Below are positions 54,768-63,863 of a DNA stretch of 64,000 nucleotides, one piece after another. Below the pieces are notes generated by a model. The model saw nothing but the letters and a program-made list of their open reading frames with translations. It did not search any database and had not been told where the DNA came from. The translations under genes and the position numbers were made by a program. This DNA comes from Orenia metallireducens (GTDB taxonomy: Bacteria > Bacillota > Halanaerobiia > Halobacteroidales > Halobacteroidaceae): contig NZ_LWDV01000008.1 of NCBI RefSeq assembly GCF_001693735.1, positions 124,001 to 188,000 on the forward strand. Direction: 5' to 3'. Position 1 is the first letter of the stretch. Each line of letters opens with the position of its first letter.

Positions 54768-56093
54768 ATGAAAAAATATAAAAGAGTAATGTTAGTTAAT
54801 CTTCTTCTAATATTAATCTGTCTTTTTGCGTTTCCTAAAGTATTAATCTTTTTAGGTTTGCCTAATAATTGTCAAATATTTGAGGGTAATAAGACACCAT
54901 TAAAGATAAATTTACCTTTTAATGTATCTATCAGGTCAAATCCACAAGGAAATCTAAAGATTAATGGTCATAGAGTTTCTCAGAATGAATTGAATATTGA
55001 TCTCTCTAATCCTATTGCTTTACAGGCTTCTTCTGTTGGTGAGTATAACCTTGATTTTAAACTTTTTGGTCTAATCCCATTAAGAAAGATGGTTGTTAAT
55101 GTTCTGCCTCAAGTTAAGGTCATTCCTGGAGGGCAGGCAATTGGAGTCATTCTTAAATCTGATGGGATTATGGTGGTAAGAAACTCTTATGTTACTGCTA
55201 GTGATGGTCAAAAATACTTCCCTGCTAAAGAGGCTGATATTGAAGTAGGCGATAGTTTGTTAGAGGTTAATAATGTTGAAATCAAGAATAAGTATCATTT
55301 GGCTAGATTAATTAATGAATATGGTAAGAAGGGAAAAAGTTTAAGATTTAAGATTAGAAAGAAATCAGGAGAGGTTGAATTTAAAGAGATTAATCCTATT
55401 AAGAGTAAAGATGGGTTTTATATGATAGGTATTTATGTTGATGATGGTGCTACAGGAGTAGGAACAATGTCATTTTATGAACCCAACAATGGCTATTATG
55501 GTGCTTTAGGTCATATGATTACTGAAGCAAATACCCAGTTGAAGATTGATGTAGGAGAAGGAGAGATAGTTAGAGCTAATATCTCAGGAATTAATCAAAG
55601 TCACAAGGGATTACCAGGGGAGAAGCTAGGGACTTTCTTTAATGGACAAGGTATGTTGGGAGATATCACTAAGAATAATAATTTTGGCATTTATGGTCGT
55701 TTATCTATCTCACCTAAACATCCTTATTTTAAAGAAGCAATACCAGTAGCAAGTCCTCTAGAGATAAAAGAAGGCTCTGCTAAAATCTATACTGTGCTTC
55801 ATGGAGGAGAGATAGAAGAATTTGATATAGAGATAGAGAAGGTTAGAAGGCAATATGAACCAGCTGAAAAAGGATTAATTATTAGAATAACTGATTCTGA
55901 GCTTTTAAGTAAGACAGGAGGAATTGTGCAAGGAATGAGTGGCAGTCCTATTGTGCAAGATGGTAAATTAGTAGGAGCTATTACCCATGTTTTTGTCAAT
56001 GATTCTACTCGTGGCTATGGTATTTTGGCTCAATGGATGATAATGCAGACCGATTTATTAGAGAAGAATCTTGCCAAAGAATTTGTATCATAA
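54768..56093 (+). CDS. spoIVB: SpoIVB signalling peptidase (family S55)
   Basis: SpoIVB (441 aa) is secreted from the forespore into the intermembrane space and triggers pro-sigma-K processing by cleaving SpoIVFA. The N-terminal hydrophobic helix (about residues 7-27) serves as signal/anchor. A PDZ domain lies at about 120-205 (GGQAIGVILKSDG... VGDSLLEVNNVEI), and the S55 peptidase domain follows, with His249 in YGALGHMITE and Ser391 in VQGMSGSPIVQDGKLVGAITHVF. It stands directly before spo0A, the conserved order in spore formers. Its stop codon lies inside a terminator. Confidence 0.96.
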   Translation: MKKYKRVMLVNLLLILICLFAFPKVLIFLGLPNNCQIFEGNKTPLKINLPFNVSIRSNPQGNLKINGHRVSQNELNIDLSNPIALQASSVGEYNLDFKLFGLIPLRKMVVNVLPQVKVIPGGQAIGVILKSDGIMVVRNSYVTASDGQKYFPAKEADIEVGDSLLEVNNVEIKNKYHLARLINEYGKKGKSLRFKIRKKSGEVEFKEINPIKSKDGFYMIGIYVDDGATGVGTMSFYEPNNGYYGALGHMITEANTQLKIDVGEGEIVRANISGINQSHKGLPGEKLGTFFNGQGMLGDITKNNNFGIYGRLSISPKHPYFKEAIPVASPLEIKEGSAKIYTVLHGGEIEEFDIEIEKVRRQYEPAEKGLIIRITDSELLSKTGGIVQGMSGSPIVQDGKLVGAITHVFVNDSTRGYGILAQWMIMQTDLLEKNLAKEFVS

Positions 56094-56110
56094 ATTCTTT
56101 GGCTTTTTTT
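56073..56110 (+). terminator. Terminator overlapping the end of spoIVB
   Basis: GCCAAAGAATTT (within the last spoIVB codons) pairs perfectly with AAATTCTTTGGC (56092-56103), followed by TTTTTTTATTTTTT. The stop codon is in the loop and right arm. Confidence 0.88.
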
Positions 56111-56120
56111 ATTTTTTAAA

Positions 56121-56149
56121 GGAGGAATTTGGAAGAGAACATAGAATTT
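56121..56149 (+). promoter_or_regulatory. spo0A: Probable sigma-H promoter of spo0A
   Basis: GGAGGAATT (56121-56129) and ATAGAATTT (56141-56149), 11 bases apart, fit the sigma-H consensus RNAGGAWWW - 11/12 - RNNGAATWW at every specified position. They lie 36 bases before the spo0A start codon. In B. subtilis the sporulation promoter of spo0A is sigma-H dependent. I see no convincing Spo0A box. Confidence 0.65.
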
Positions 56150-56184
56150 GTAGTATAGAGTCATTATGAGGAGGAAAATGTACT

Positions 56185-56982
56185 ATGAGAGAAGCAGATA
56201 CAATTAAGGTATTATTAGTAGATGATAATAGGGATTTTTGTAATTTGATTAAAGAGTATCTCGACCAGCAAGATGAGTTTAAAGTAGTAGGAATTGCTAA
56301 TGATGGTATTGAGGCTTTAGAAGTAGTCGATGAAGTCGAGTTTGATGTATTGGTGTTGGATGTAATTATGCCACATTTAGATGGGATTGGAGTATTAGAG
56401 GAACTGCATAGTAAAGGAGTGACTGATAAGTTTAAAATAATAATGTTAACTGCCTTTGGACAAGAAGAATTGACACAGCGAGTTGTTAATTTAGGTGCTG
56501 ATTATTATATCTTAAAACCTTTCGATTTAGAGAAATTATCTAATAGAATTAAACAAGTTACTTCTAAGGTAGCTACTGGAAGTAGAGGTTACAAACTTAG
56601 TACTCAAGTTAATAATTTAAATAACACTAAGAATGTTGAGGAAAGAATTACTGATATAATGCATCAGATTGGAATTCCAGCACATATCAAAGGGTATTTA
56701 TACTTAAGAAAGGCTATCTCTATGGTTGTTGATGAAGTGGAGTTATTAGGTGCAGTAACTAAGGAACTATATCCTCTAGTAGCCAAAGAGTTTAATACAA
56801 CAGCAAGTAGAGTAGAAAGAGCAATTAGACATGCTATTGAAGTTACTTGGGAGAGAGGAAATACCAATGCTATCAATAGAATCTTTGGACATTCTGTTAC
56901 AACTGCTAGTGGTAAACCAACCAACTCTCAATTTATTGCTAAAGTAGCAGATAAGTTGAGAATTGAATTAAGAGTTAGTTAG
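56185..56982 (+). CDS. spo0A: Sporulation master regulator Spo0A
   Basis: Spo0A (265 aa) is the response regulator that commits cells to sporulation. The receiver domain carries the acidic pocket LLVDDN, the phosphoacceptor Asp59 in [13 protein letters not shown], the conserved Thr in IIMLTAFG, and Lys in YILKPFD. The C-terminal Spo0A DNA-binding domain (about residues 150-265) has the characteristic [43 protein letters not shown] precedes the ATG. The upstream promoter fits sigma-H, and a Spo0E-like phosphatase gene starts at the end of this window. Confidence 0.97.
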   Translation: MREADTIKVLLVDDNRDFCNLIKEYLDQQDEFKVVGIANDGIEALEVVDEVEFDVLVLDVIMPHLDGIGVLEELHSKGVTDKFKIIMLTAFGQEELTQRVVNLGADYYILKPFDLEKLSNRIKQVTSKVATGSRGYKLSTQVNNLNNTKNVEERITDIMHQIGIPAHIKGYLYLRKAISMVVDEVELLGAVTKELYPLVAKEFNTTASRVERAIRHAIEVTWERGNTNAINRIFGHSVTTASGKPTNSQFIAKVADKLRIELRVS

Positions 56983-57013
56983 AAAATATTATAGTTGAAT
57001 ATAAGATTAAGTT

Positions 57014-57044
57014 AGAGCATCCGGTTTTTGGATGCTCTTTTTTT
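57014..57044 (+). terminator. Terminator after spo0A
   Basis: AGAGCATCC pairs perfectly with GGATGCTCT around a seven-base loop and is followed by TTTTTTATTTAT. Confidence 0.87.
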
Positions 57045-57189
57045 ATTTATATTTTAAACTTAATTTTAAATTTAATTCTAAATTGTACAATGTAAATTGT
57101 AAATTAACTTCTTTCCCTTTTATTAGAAGTATGATAGTAATTCAATCAAGATATACTAAAGGTAGTAGTAAATTTAGGAGGCTCCCATT

Positions 57190-58308
57190 ATGCAATTAAC
57201 TGGAAGAGTTAGACTAGGTACTAAGACGAAGGATTTAGTCAAGGAATTGGTTGAAGGGGAGATAGCTGTAATTGATCATAAAGATATCGATCAATTAGCT
57301 GCTGAATCATTGATTGAAAGAAAGGTCAAGGCTGTAATCAATGCTAGCCCATCTATTAGTGGTAAATATCCTAATTTAGGTCCTAGAAGATTATTATCAG
57401 CTGGTATACCAATTATCGATAATGTTGAGAAGAATATCTTCGATAGGTTAGCTGAAGGGGATTTGATTACTATTCAAGATGGTCAGATATTAAAAGATAA
57501 AAAGTTATTATTTCAAGGTGAGGTTCTTAACAGTAAGAAGGTTGAGCATAGGCTAGAAGAGACTAAGGAGAATCTAGGAGTAGAACTGAACAAATTTGTA
57601 GACAACACCCTAGATTATGCCAAAAAGGAGAAGCATCTGATTTTAGGAATAGACATACCTGAAGTAGATATTAAGCTAAAGGAGAAAGATGTATTAATTG
57701 TAGTTAGAGGGAAGGATTATCGAGAGGATTTAGAGGCTGTTAGTTCTTATATTAGGGAGGTTAGACCTGTCTTAATTGGAGTAGATGGGGGAGCAGATGC
57801 TTTAGTGGAATATGGATTTGAACCTGACATTATTATTGGTGATATGGATAGTATTAGTGATGATGTTTTAGCATGTGGTGCTGAATTGATTGTCCATGCC
57901 TATCCTGATGGTCGTGCTCCAGGAATGAAGAGGATTAAAGCTCTTAATTTAGAGGCTAAAACCTTTCCAGCTCCAGGGACAAGTGAGGATATTGCTATGT
58001 TATTGGCTTATGAGAAGGGTGCAGAGTTGATTGTAGCTGTAGGTACTCATACTACCATGATAGATTTTTTAGAGAAAGGTCGTCCAGGGATGGCTAGTAC
58101 CTTTTTGGTTAGGTTGAAGGTAGGAAGTAAGTTAGTAGATGCCAAAGGGGTCAATAAGTTATATAAAAGCCGAATAAAGCCCAAATATGTTGCAGAGGTT
58201 CTAGTAGCATCATTAATACCGATTATTGCTATAATGAGTGTGTCAGCACCATTTAATCAATTACTCAAATTATTACTAATCAGATTAAGAATGAATATTG
58301 GCTTTTAG
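57190..58308 (+). CDS. steA: SteA-like protein (cytokinetic ring / thiamin pyrophosphokinase-like fold)
   Basis: The 372-residue protein matches SteA-type proteins, which in corynebacteria cooperate with SteB in cell separation. Hallmarks are GRVRLGTKTKDLVKEL at the N-terminus, VKAVINASPSISGKYPNLGPRRLLSAGIPIID, and GVDGGADALVEYGFEPDIIIGDMDSI, a thiamin-pyrophosphokinase-like core. One or two hydrophobic segments lie near the C-terminus (about 330-355). The next gene encodes a membrane coiled-coil protein of the SteB/MctB type, so a division or envelope role is inferred. GGAGG precedes the ATG. Confidence 0.85.
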   Translation: MQLTGRVRLGTKTKDLVKELVEGEIAVIDHKDIDQLAAESLIERKVKAVINASPSISGKYPNLGPRRLLSAGIPIIDNVEKNIFDRLAEGDLITIQDGQILKDKKLLFQGEVLNSKKVEHRLEETKENLGVELNKFVDNTLDYAKKEKHLILGIDIPEVDIKLKEKDVLIVVRGKDYREDLEAVSSYIREVRPVLIGVDGGADALVEYGFEPDIIIGDMDSISDDVLACGAELIVHAYPDGRAPGMKRIKALNLEAKTFPAPGTSEDIAMLLAYEKGAELIVAVGTHTTMIDFLEKGRPGMASTFLVRLKVGSKLVDAKGVNKLYKSRIKPKYVAEVLVASLIPIIAIMSVSAPFNQLLKLLLIRLRMNIGF

Positions 58309-58318
58309 GAGGAGGATT

Positions 58319-58927
58319 ATGTTACTTGATTTAAGATACCATGTGATTACAATTGTAATTATATTTGTAACATTAGCGATTGGCATCTTGATTGGTAGTA
58401 GTATGGTGGGAAATGATTTGCTTGTTAAAGAACAGAAGCACTTAATCTCAAATCTAGAAAAGGATTTCAAATCTTTAAGAACAAAGAATAAAGAGTTCTC
58501 TAAAGAGGTCAACTATTTAGAGACTAGGCTTGCTGATAATATAAATTTTCAAAAGATGATTATGCCTTTAGTAGTAAAAGAGCAATTAAAGGATCAAAAT
58601 TTATTATTAGTAGTAGGTAATAATGTTAATTCTAATTTGAAGGATAAGATAATCAAGACATTGAAGTTGGCAGATGCTAAAGGGCTAGAGATAATCGAAG
58701 ATTTAAGTACTATAGATGAAAGAAAAGATTTTACAAAGGTGCTCTTATTAGGAGATTTGAATGAAGAGTTCAATTATCCTACTGATTTGAGAGACAAGTT
58801 TATCAAAATCGATTCAGAAAATATTAAGAATATCTCAGGATTAATCAAATTGGTATTTGAAGTGGCAGCTAAAGATCTTCCAAGTGTTAAGGAGGGAGAG
58901 CATTGGATAAGTCAATTTCAGTTTTAA
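58319..58927 (+). CDS. MctB/SteB-like membrane coiled-coil protein
   Basis: The 202-residue product starts with LLDLRYHVITIVIIFVTLAIGILIG, the diagnostic N-terminus of the family annotated as copper transporter MctB, and then has a coiled coil (about residues 40-75) and a small alpha/beta domain. It is shorter than the mycobacterial protein (about 310 aa). In Firmicutes such genes follow steA, so a SteB-like partner role is more probable than copper transport. ATG 58319 follows AGGAGGAGG, 10 bases after the steA stop; the ATG at 58298 precedes that site. Confidence 0.82.
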   Translation: MLLDLRYHVITIVIIFVTLAIGILIGSSMVGNDLLVKEQKHLISNLEKDFKSLRTKNKEFSKEVNYLETRLADNINFQKMIMPLVVKEQLKDQNLLLVVGNNVNSNLKDKIIKTLKLADAKGLEIIEDLSTIDERKDFTKVLLLGDLNEEFNYPTDLRDKFIKIDSENIKNISGLIKLVFEVAAKDLPSVKEGEHWISQFQF

Positions 58928-59577
58928 TCCCTGCCTATAATGAAGAAGATAAGATAGAAGATACTATTAAGAGTATTAAGGGCTTAGATGGAGTTAATGA
59001 AGTAATTGTAGTTGATGATGGTTCTTCAGATAAGACTTATCAAAAAGCTAATAATTTGGCTACAAAGGTAATTAGACTAGAGCAGAATCAAGGGAAAGGT
59101 GCCGCTTTAAACCGTGGACTAGAGGAGGTCAATGGGGATATTATCCTCTTATTGGATGCTGATTTGGGCAATAGTTCAGCAGAGGCTATGAAGTTAGTAG
59201 AACCTCTCTTAGAGGGAAGAGCAGATATGTCTATTGCTAAATTCCCTCCAAGTCAGGTTAAAGGTGGTTTTGGATTGGTGAAGGGGTTGGCTAATTGGGG
59301 TTTAAGAAAGTTGACTTGTCAAGAGTTTTCGGCCCCTCTTTCTGGACAGAGGGCTCTATCTAAAGATGTAGTCAAAGAGATAAAGAGTTTTGCTAAAGGC
59401 TTTGGAGTAGAAGTGGCTTTAACTGCTGATGTCTGTAAAGCAGGATTTAAAGTAGAAGAGGTTCCTGTAATGATGAAGCATCGTGAGAGCAAGAGAGATC
59501 TTGAAGGTTTTATACATCGAGGAAAGCAGTTTAAAGATGTTGCTCTTGTGCTCATCTCTAAGATTAATAAAATTTAG
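58903..59577 (+). CDS. Glycosyltransferase family 2
   Basis: The 224-residue GT-A enzyme transfers a sugar from a nucleotide sugar, probably to a lipid carrier, at the inner membrane face. SVLIPAYNEEDKIEDTI, VVDDGSSDKT, NQGKGAALNRGLEEV and the metal motif LLDADLG are clear. There is no membrane segment at the C-terminus. The TTG start at 58903 lies inside the preceding gene (25-base overlap) and follows GGAGGGAG, so translation is coupled. The acceptor is unknown. Confidence 0.88.
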   Translation: MDKSISVLIPAYNEEDKIEDTIKSIKGLDGVNEVIVVDDGSSDKTYQKANNLATKVIRLEQNQGKGAALNRGLEEVNGDIILLLDADLGNSSAEAMKLVEPLLEGRADMSIAKFPPSQVKGGFGLVKGLANWGLRKLTCQEFSAPLSGQRALSKDVVKEIKSFAKGFGVEVALTADVCKAGFKVEEVPVMMKHRESKRDLEGFIHRGKQFKDVALVLISKINKI

Positions 59578-59641
59578 TTAATAGCTATTCATAAATTAAC
59601 TTTACTATCTAATATTCTGATTACAAGAAGGTGGTTTAATA

Positions 59642-60451
59642 GTGTTACCTATTACAATACTAATACTTGTTAGTTTTATCCTGTCTAAAATAGGATTTAA
59701 ATTAATCCCTCCCCTTTTGGTGGAGGCAGAGTCTGTTGCTCCTAACTTTAAAGGTGATAAGATACCTGTTGGTTATGGGATTATCTTTTCTTTAAATTTA
59801 ATTGTTATTTTGATTTTAGGAACATTATTTGGTTATTATTCACTCCAACAATCTATTCCTTTAATTACCTTAATCTTGGCTATGGCTTTTGTAGGCTTAT
59901 TGGATGATGCCTTTGGAAATAAAGATAGTCAAGGTTTTAGTGGACATTTCAAATCTTTACTCTTTGAAAGACGGTTGACTACAGGAGCAATTAAGGCTAT
60001 CTTCTCTTTGGTGATTGTCTTCTTTATCAACTTTTATTGGAATAAGAGTTACTTTGATTTATTTATTAATACCCTTTTAATTCTATTAATGAGTAATTTT
60101 ATCAATCTATTGGACTTAAGACCAGGGAGAGCCTTAAAGGTAACACTATTCTTATTACTAGCAACTTTAGGACTAGGTTTAAGAAATTATTTGTTAATTA
60201 TACCTATAGTAATTATGGTATTACTTGCTTTAAAATTTGATTTACAGGCTAAAGGGATGATGGGGGATATAGGCTCAAATGTACTTGGAGTAACCTTAGG
60301 AGGAATATTAGCAATAAATTATGGTATTTATATTAGAGCTTCAATTACGTTTTTATTATTTTCCATTCATTTATATAGTGAGTTTCATTCATTATCTGAA
60401 TTAATTAAAAGTAATAAGATATTATTATATCTCGATAAATTGGGAAGATGA
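59642..60451 (+). CDS. MraY/WecA-like glycosyl-1-phosphate transferase (short)
   Basis: The 269-residue membrane protein belongs to the polyprenyl-phosphate sugar-phosphate transferase superfamily. It has about nine helices, FVGLLDDAFGNKDSQGFSGHFK with the catalytic Asp pair, NFINLLDLRPGRALK and GMMGDIGSNVLGVTLGG. It is about 50 residues shorter than MraY and lacks part of the N-terminal region. With the GT2 gene upstream, it suggests synthesis of a small envelope polymer or glycolipid. The start is GTG 59642 with a GAAGGTGG site. Confidence 0.82.
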   Translation: MLPITILILVSFILSKIGFKLIPPLLVEAESVAPNFKGDKIPVGYGIIFSLNLIVILILGTLFGYYSLQQSIPLITLILAMAFVGLLDDAFGNKDSQGFSGHFKSLLFERRLTTGAIKAIFSLVIVFFINFYWNKSYFDLFINTLLILLMSNFINLLDLRPGRALKVTLFLLLATLGLGLRNYLLIIPIVIMVLLALKFDLQAKGMMGDIGSNVLGVTLGGILAINYGIYIRASITFLLFSIHLYSEFHSLSELIKSNKILLYLDKLGR

Positions 60452-60593
60452 AAATAAATTTTCCCAATTTTAATTCTATTCTTGACTAGGCAATTTAAAC
60501 CTTATATAATAGTTTATGAGTTACTTATATATGTCATAAATAAGTAGCAAGAAGTAGAGTAGAATGAAAATTCAAAAAGGAGGATTTTTGAGT

Positions 60594-62111
60594 ATGGAGA
60601 AGAATGTAGAAAATCGTGACCAATGGGGGAGTAGGCTTGGGTTTATTTTAGCTGCAGTTGGTTCTGCCGTTGGTTTAGGGAACATTTGGCGTTTCCCTTA
60701 TATGGTTTATGAAAATGGTGGAGGTGCATTCTTATTACCTTACTTTTTTGCAGTATTGACTGCGGGAATCCCGATGTTAGTTTTAGAGATGGGATTAGGG
60801 CATAAGATGAGAGGTTCTGCACCATTAGCCTTTAGAAAGATTAAAGAGAAGTATGAGACTTTAGGTTGGTGGGCAGTATTAGTAACTGCTGTAGTAACCG
60901 TTTATTATTCTGTTATCGTTGCTTGGGCTGTTAATTACATGGTCTTTGCCGTTAAACAGAGTTGGGGAGCTGACCCTAATGCTTTCTTCTTTAAAGATTA
61001 CTTAGGAGCTACTGGTTTCTGGGACTTTGGAAGTATTAAAACGAATGTATTATTGGGTTTAGCTGTAGTTTGGGGAATTACTTATGTTATCCTTTATAAT
61101 GGTATTAAAGAAGGGATTGAAAAGGCAAGTAAGATATTTATGCCTTTATTAATAGTCTTACTTGGTGTTATGGTTGTCAGAGGTGTGACGTTACCAGGGG
61201 CTATAGAAGGGTTAAACCACTTCTTAGAACCAGATTTCTCTGTACTAAAGGACTATAATGTATGGGTTAGTGCTTATGGACAGGTATTCTTTACATTGAG
61301 TTTAGGTTTTGGAATTATGATTGCTTATTCTAGTTACTTACCAAAAAAATCTGATGTTGTTAATAATGCTTTTATTACAGCTTTTGCAAACTGTGGATTC
61401 AGTTTCTTATCAGGGTTTGCTGTATTTGGTATCTTAGGATATATGGCACAAGCACAAGGTGTACCAATTAATGAGGTTGCTAGTGGTGGAATTGGATTAG
61501 CATTTATTGTATTCCCTAAAGCAATTAACTTATTGCCAGGGATGAACTCTTTCTTTGGAATTCTATTCTTTATGTCATTGGTTGTTGCTGGATTATCATC
61601 AATCATCTCTTTGGTTGAAGCCTTTACATCTTCAATTATGGATAAGTTTAAGATGACTAGAAAGAAAGCTGTTACTGTAGTATCTCTAGGTGGATTCTTA
61701 TGTACTATTGTATTTGCAACAGGTTTAGGAATCTCAATCTTAGACTTAGTAGACCACTTCTTAAATAACTATGGATTAGCTGTAGTAGGATTGGCTGAAT
61801 GTATCATCTTAGGTTACTTATGGAAGTTAACTACAGTAAAAGAGCATGTAAATCAAGTTTCTGACTTTAAAGTTGGTAACTGGTGGGATATCTCTATTAA
61901 GTATATAACTTCTATTGTTCTAGGTTACATGTTGATTATGAAGGTTAAAACAGAGCTTACTGTAGCTTATGGAGGATATCCAACTAGTGCCCTTATGACC
62001 TTAGGTTGGGGACTTGTTATCGGTCTATTAGTTTTAGCTTATGTGATGAAGAATATCAGCTGGAATGAAGATGTATTATTAAATGTAGATGCTGCAAAGG
62101 GGGAGATGTAA
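60594..62111 (+). CDS. Sodium-dependent neurotransmitter:sodium symporter family transporter
   Basis: The 505-residue protein is an NSS (SNF) transporter with about twelve helices, importing an amino acid with Na+. QWGSRLGFILAAVGSAVGLGNIWRFPYMVYENGGGAF is the classic first-helix signature, with the Na+-site residues. I prefer ATG 60594, about ten bases after AAAAGGAGG. A 31-residue MetS-like partner follows two bases later, which suggests a methionine/alanine-type (MetPS-like) system. It is monocistronic apart from that partner. Confidence 0.92.
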   Translation: MEKNVENRDQWGSRLGFILAAVGSAVGLGNIWRFPYMVYENGGGAFLLPYFFAVLTAGIPMLVLEMGLGHKMRGSAPLAFRKIKEKYETLGWWAVLVTAVVTVYYSVIVAWAVNYMVFAVKQSWGADPNAFFFKDYLGATGFWDFGSIKTNVLLGLAVVWGITYVILYNGIKEGIEKASKIFMPLLIVLLGVMVVRGVTLPGAIEGLNHFLEPDFSVLKDYNVWVSAYGQVFFTLSLGFGIMIAYSSYLPKKSDVVNNAFITAFANCGFSFLSGFAVFGILGYMAQAQGVPINEVASGGIGLAFIVFPKAINLLPGMNSFFGILFFMSLVVAGLSSIISLVEAFTSSIMDKFKMTRKKAVTVVSLGGFLCTIVFATGLGISILDLVDHFLNNYGLAVVGLAECIILGYLWKLTTVKEHVNQVSDFKVGNWWDISIKYITSIVLGYMLIMKVKTELTVAYGGYPTSALMTLGWGLVIGLLVLAYVMKNISWNEDVLLNVDAAKGEM

Positions 62112-62112
62112 G

Positions 62113-62208
62113 ATGACAGCAGGAGCAATCGGAATGTTGATTTTTGGATCTACAATTTTATTTGGTGGATTAGCAGTTTGCTTAAATATTGCGATGAAAA
62201 ATGATTAA
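62113..62208 (+). CDS. MetS-like small subunit of the NSS transporter
   Basis: A 31-residue ORF (MTAGAIGMLIFGSTILFGG...) starts at ATG 62113, one base after the transporter stop, with GGGAG a few bases upstream. It consists of a single hydrophobic helix and a short hydrophilic tail (NIAMKND). This matches the MetS/small-subunit family that accompanies bacterial NSS transporters; in Corynebacterium MetS is required with MetP for methionine uptake. A terminator follows at once. Confidence 0.85.
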   Translation: MTAGAIGMLIFGSTILFGGLAVCLNIAMKND

Positions 62209-62220
62209 TCTTTGATATAT

Positions 62221-62252
62221 AAAATCCTAGCCTTTTGGGGCTAGGATTTTTT
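62221..62252 (+). terminator. Terminator after the NSS/MetS genes
   Basis: AAAATCCTAGCC pairs perfectly with GGCTAGGATTTT around a six-base loop, followed by TTC. Confidence 0.88.
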
Positions 62253-62463
62253 CTTGCAGCTGTGTTTACTTTTAAGAGTGAATTTTTATCTTATAAAGAG
62301 GTATTATAGAAATAATATTTAATATAAATAAAAGTAATGAATAATTAAAATGCAAAGGTCTTACATAATAGTTAATAGCCTTTATATTTAACTTTTAAAA
62401 TTTAAGGATTAATTATCAAGACTTTAGATAAAATTTTAAAATAATATTGAGGGGTTGTAGTCG

Positions 62464-63576
62464 ATGGATCAGGAAAGAATTATAAAACAGTTTTTAGATT
62501 TGGTACAGATAGATAGTATCTCTAAGGAAGAAGGTAAGGTTGCTGACTATTTAGTAAAAATTTTAGAAGAATTAGGATTAGAAGTAACTAGAGATGATGC
62601 AGGGGAGAAAGTGGGTGGGGAGACTGGAAATATTATTGCCAAATTGGCTGGTGATGCTACTAAACCGACATTATTATTAAGTGCTCACATGGACACAGTT
62701 ACTCCAGGCAGAAGTATTAAGCCAATCATTAAAGAGGGAATAGTTTATAGTGATGGTGAGACTATTTTAGCTTCTGATGATAAAGCTGGAATTACAACTA
62801 TCTTAGAGGCTTTAAGGCTAGTTAAAGAGAATGATATTGATCATGGAAATTTAGAAGTTGTCTTTACAATTGGGGAAGAGGTTGGATTGTTAGGTGCTAA
62901 AAACTTGGATTATAGTCTAATTGATGCTGACTTTGGGATTGCTTTTGACTCTGGTGGAGAGATTGGAACGATTGTTACTCAAGCTCCTTGCCAGGATAAG
63001 ATCAATGTCAAGGTAATAGGAAAGGCGGCCCATGCAGGGATGAACCCTTCAGCAGGAATCAATGCTATTAAAGTGGCAAGTGTAGCTTTATCTAGTATGA
63101 AGTTAGGTCAGATTGATGAAGATACTACAGCTAATATCGGTGTAATTAAAGGTGGTCAAGCGACAAATATTGTGCCAGATTTAGTAGAATTAGAAGGTGA
63201 GGCTCGTAGCCTTAGAGTAGATAAATTAGATAGACAGACTAAGCATATGGCAGATATCTTTAGAAGAGCTGCTGCTAAATTTAAAGCTAAGGTTGAGATT
63301 GATGTGGAGAGAATGTATCCTGCCTTTGATCTATCTAGAAATAGCCAGATTGTTGATATAGCTGTCAAGGCTGCCCGGGCCATAGAGATTAAACCTTTAT
63401 TACAGTCTACTGGTGGTGGTAGTGATGCTAATATCTTTAATGGTAAAGGAATTCCAACAATAAATGTCAGTGTAGGTATGACAGATGTACATTCTGTAGA
63501 TGAGAATATTAAGATCGATGATTTACTTAATGCTGTTAAGTTCTGCACTTCTATGATTAGAGAAGCAGCTAGATAG
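62464..63576 (+). CDS. Peptidase T-like M20 metallopeptidase
   Basis: The 370-residue protein belongs to the PepT-like branch of M20 peptidases, which release N-terminal residues from short peptides using two zinc ions. Metal ligands lie in LLSAHMDTVTPG and ASDDKAG, the catalytic Glu in TIGEEVGLLGAKNLD, and the lid domain in QAPCQDKINVKVIGKAAHAG. It is shorter than E. coli PepT (408 aa). GAGGGG is about ten bases before the ATG. It stands alone between the transporter and the Spo0E-like gene. Confidence 0.9.
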   Translation: MDQERIIKQFLDLVQIDSISKEEGKVADYLVKILEELGLEVTRDDAGEKVGGETGNIIAKLAGDATKPTLLLSAHMDTVTPGRSIKPIIKEGIVYSDGETILASDDKAGITTILEALRLVKENDIDHGNLEVVFTIGEEVGLLGAKNLDYSLIDADFGIAFDSGGEIGTIVTQAPCQDKINVKVIGKAAHAGMNPSAGINAIKVASVALSSMKLGQIDEDTTANIGVIKGGQATNIVPDLVELEGEARSLRVDKLDRQTKHMADIFRRAAAKFKAKVEIDVERMYPAFDLSRNSQIVDIAVKAARAIEIKPLLQSTGGGSDANIFNGKGIPTINVSVGMTDVHSVDENIKIDDLLNAVKFCTSMIREAAR

Positions 63577-63629
63577 AGGTTCTATATAGATGTATGAAGT
63601 TAAAATAAGATCTTATAGGGATATTAAGA

Positions 63630-63705
63630 CAATAAAGGGTGAAGAGTAACAGGTACAAGTGTCATTTACTGGTTGCTCTCACTTATCACTAGTTGCTTAT
63701 TATTT
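63630..63705. repeat. Hairpin of AGTAACA words
   Basis: GGTGAAGAGTAACAGGTACAAGTG (from 63639) faces CACTTATCACTAGTTGC. GATATTAAGACAATAAAG at its left resembles a decayed GCGACA-type end. It lies in the 287-bp gap before the Spo0E-like gene; the rest is AT-rich. Confidence 0.5.
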
Positions 63706-63863
63706 CTTATTCATTACTATTAAATTCTTTCACAGAAAAACCAAAATTAGGTAAGATATTACTTGATTTTTCATTTACTTTTATATATAATCTTTTTAAT
63801 GACAAACTTTAACTTTATCAAATAATTTTATAAGTTCTATAATAAATGATAAGGGGGAGCTTG

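Noticed and set aside
63156-63548. 130-codon minus-strand frame within the PepT-like gene
   Set aside because: It is a shadow of the peptidase frame, with no ribosome site and no recognisable domain.
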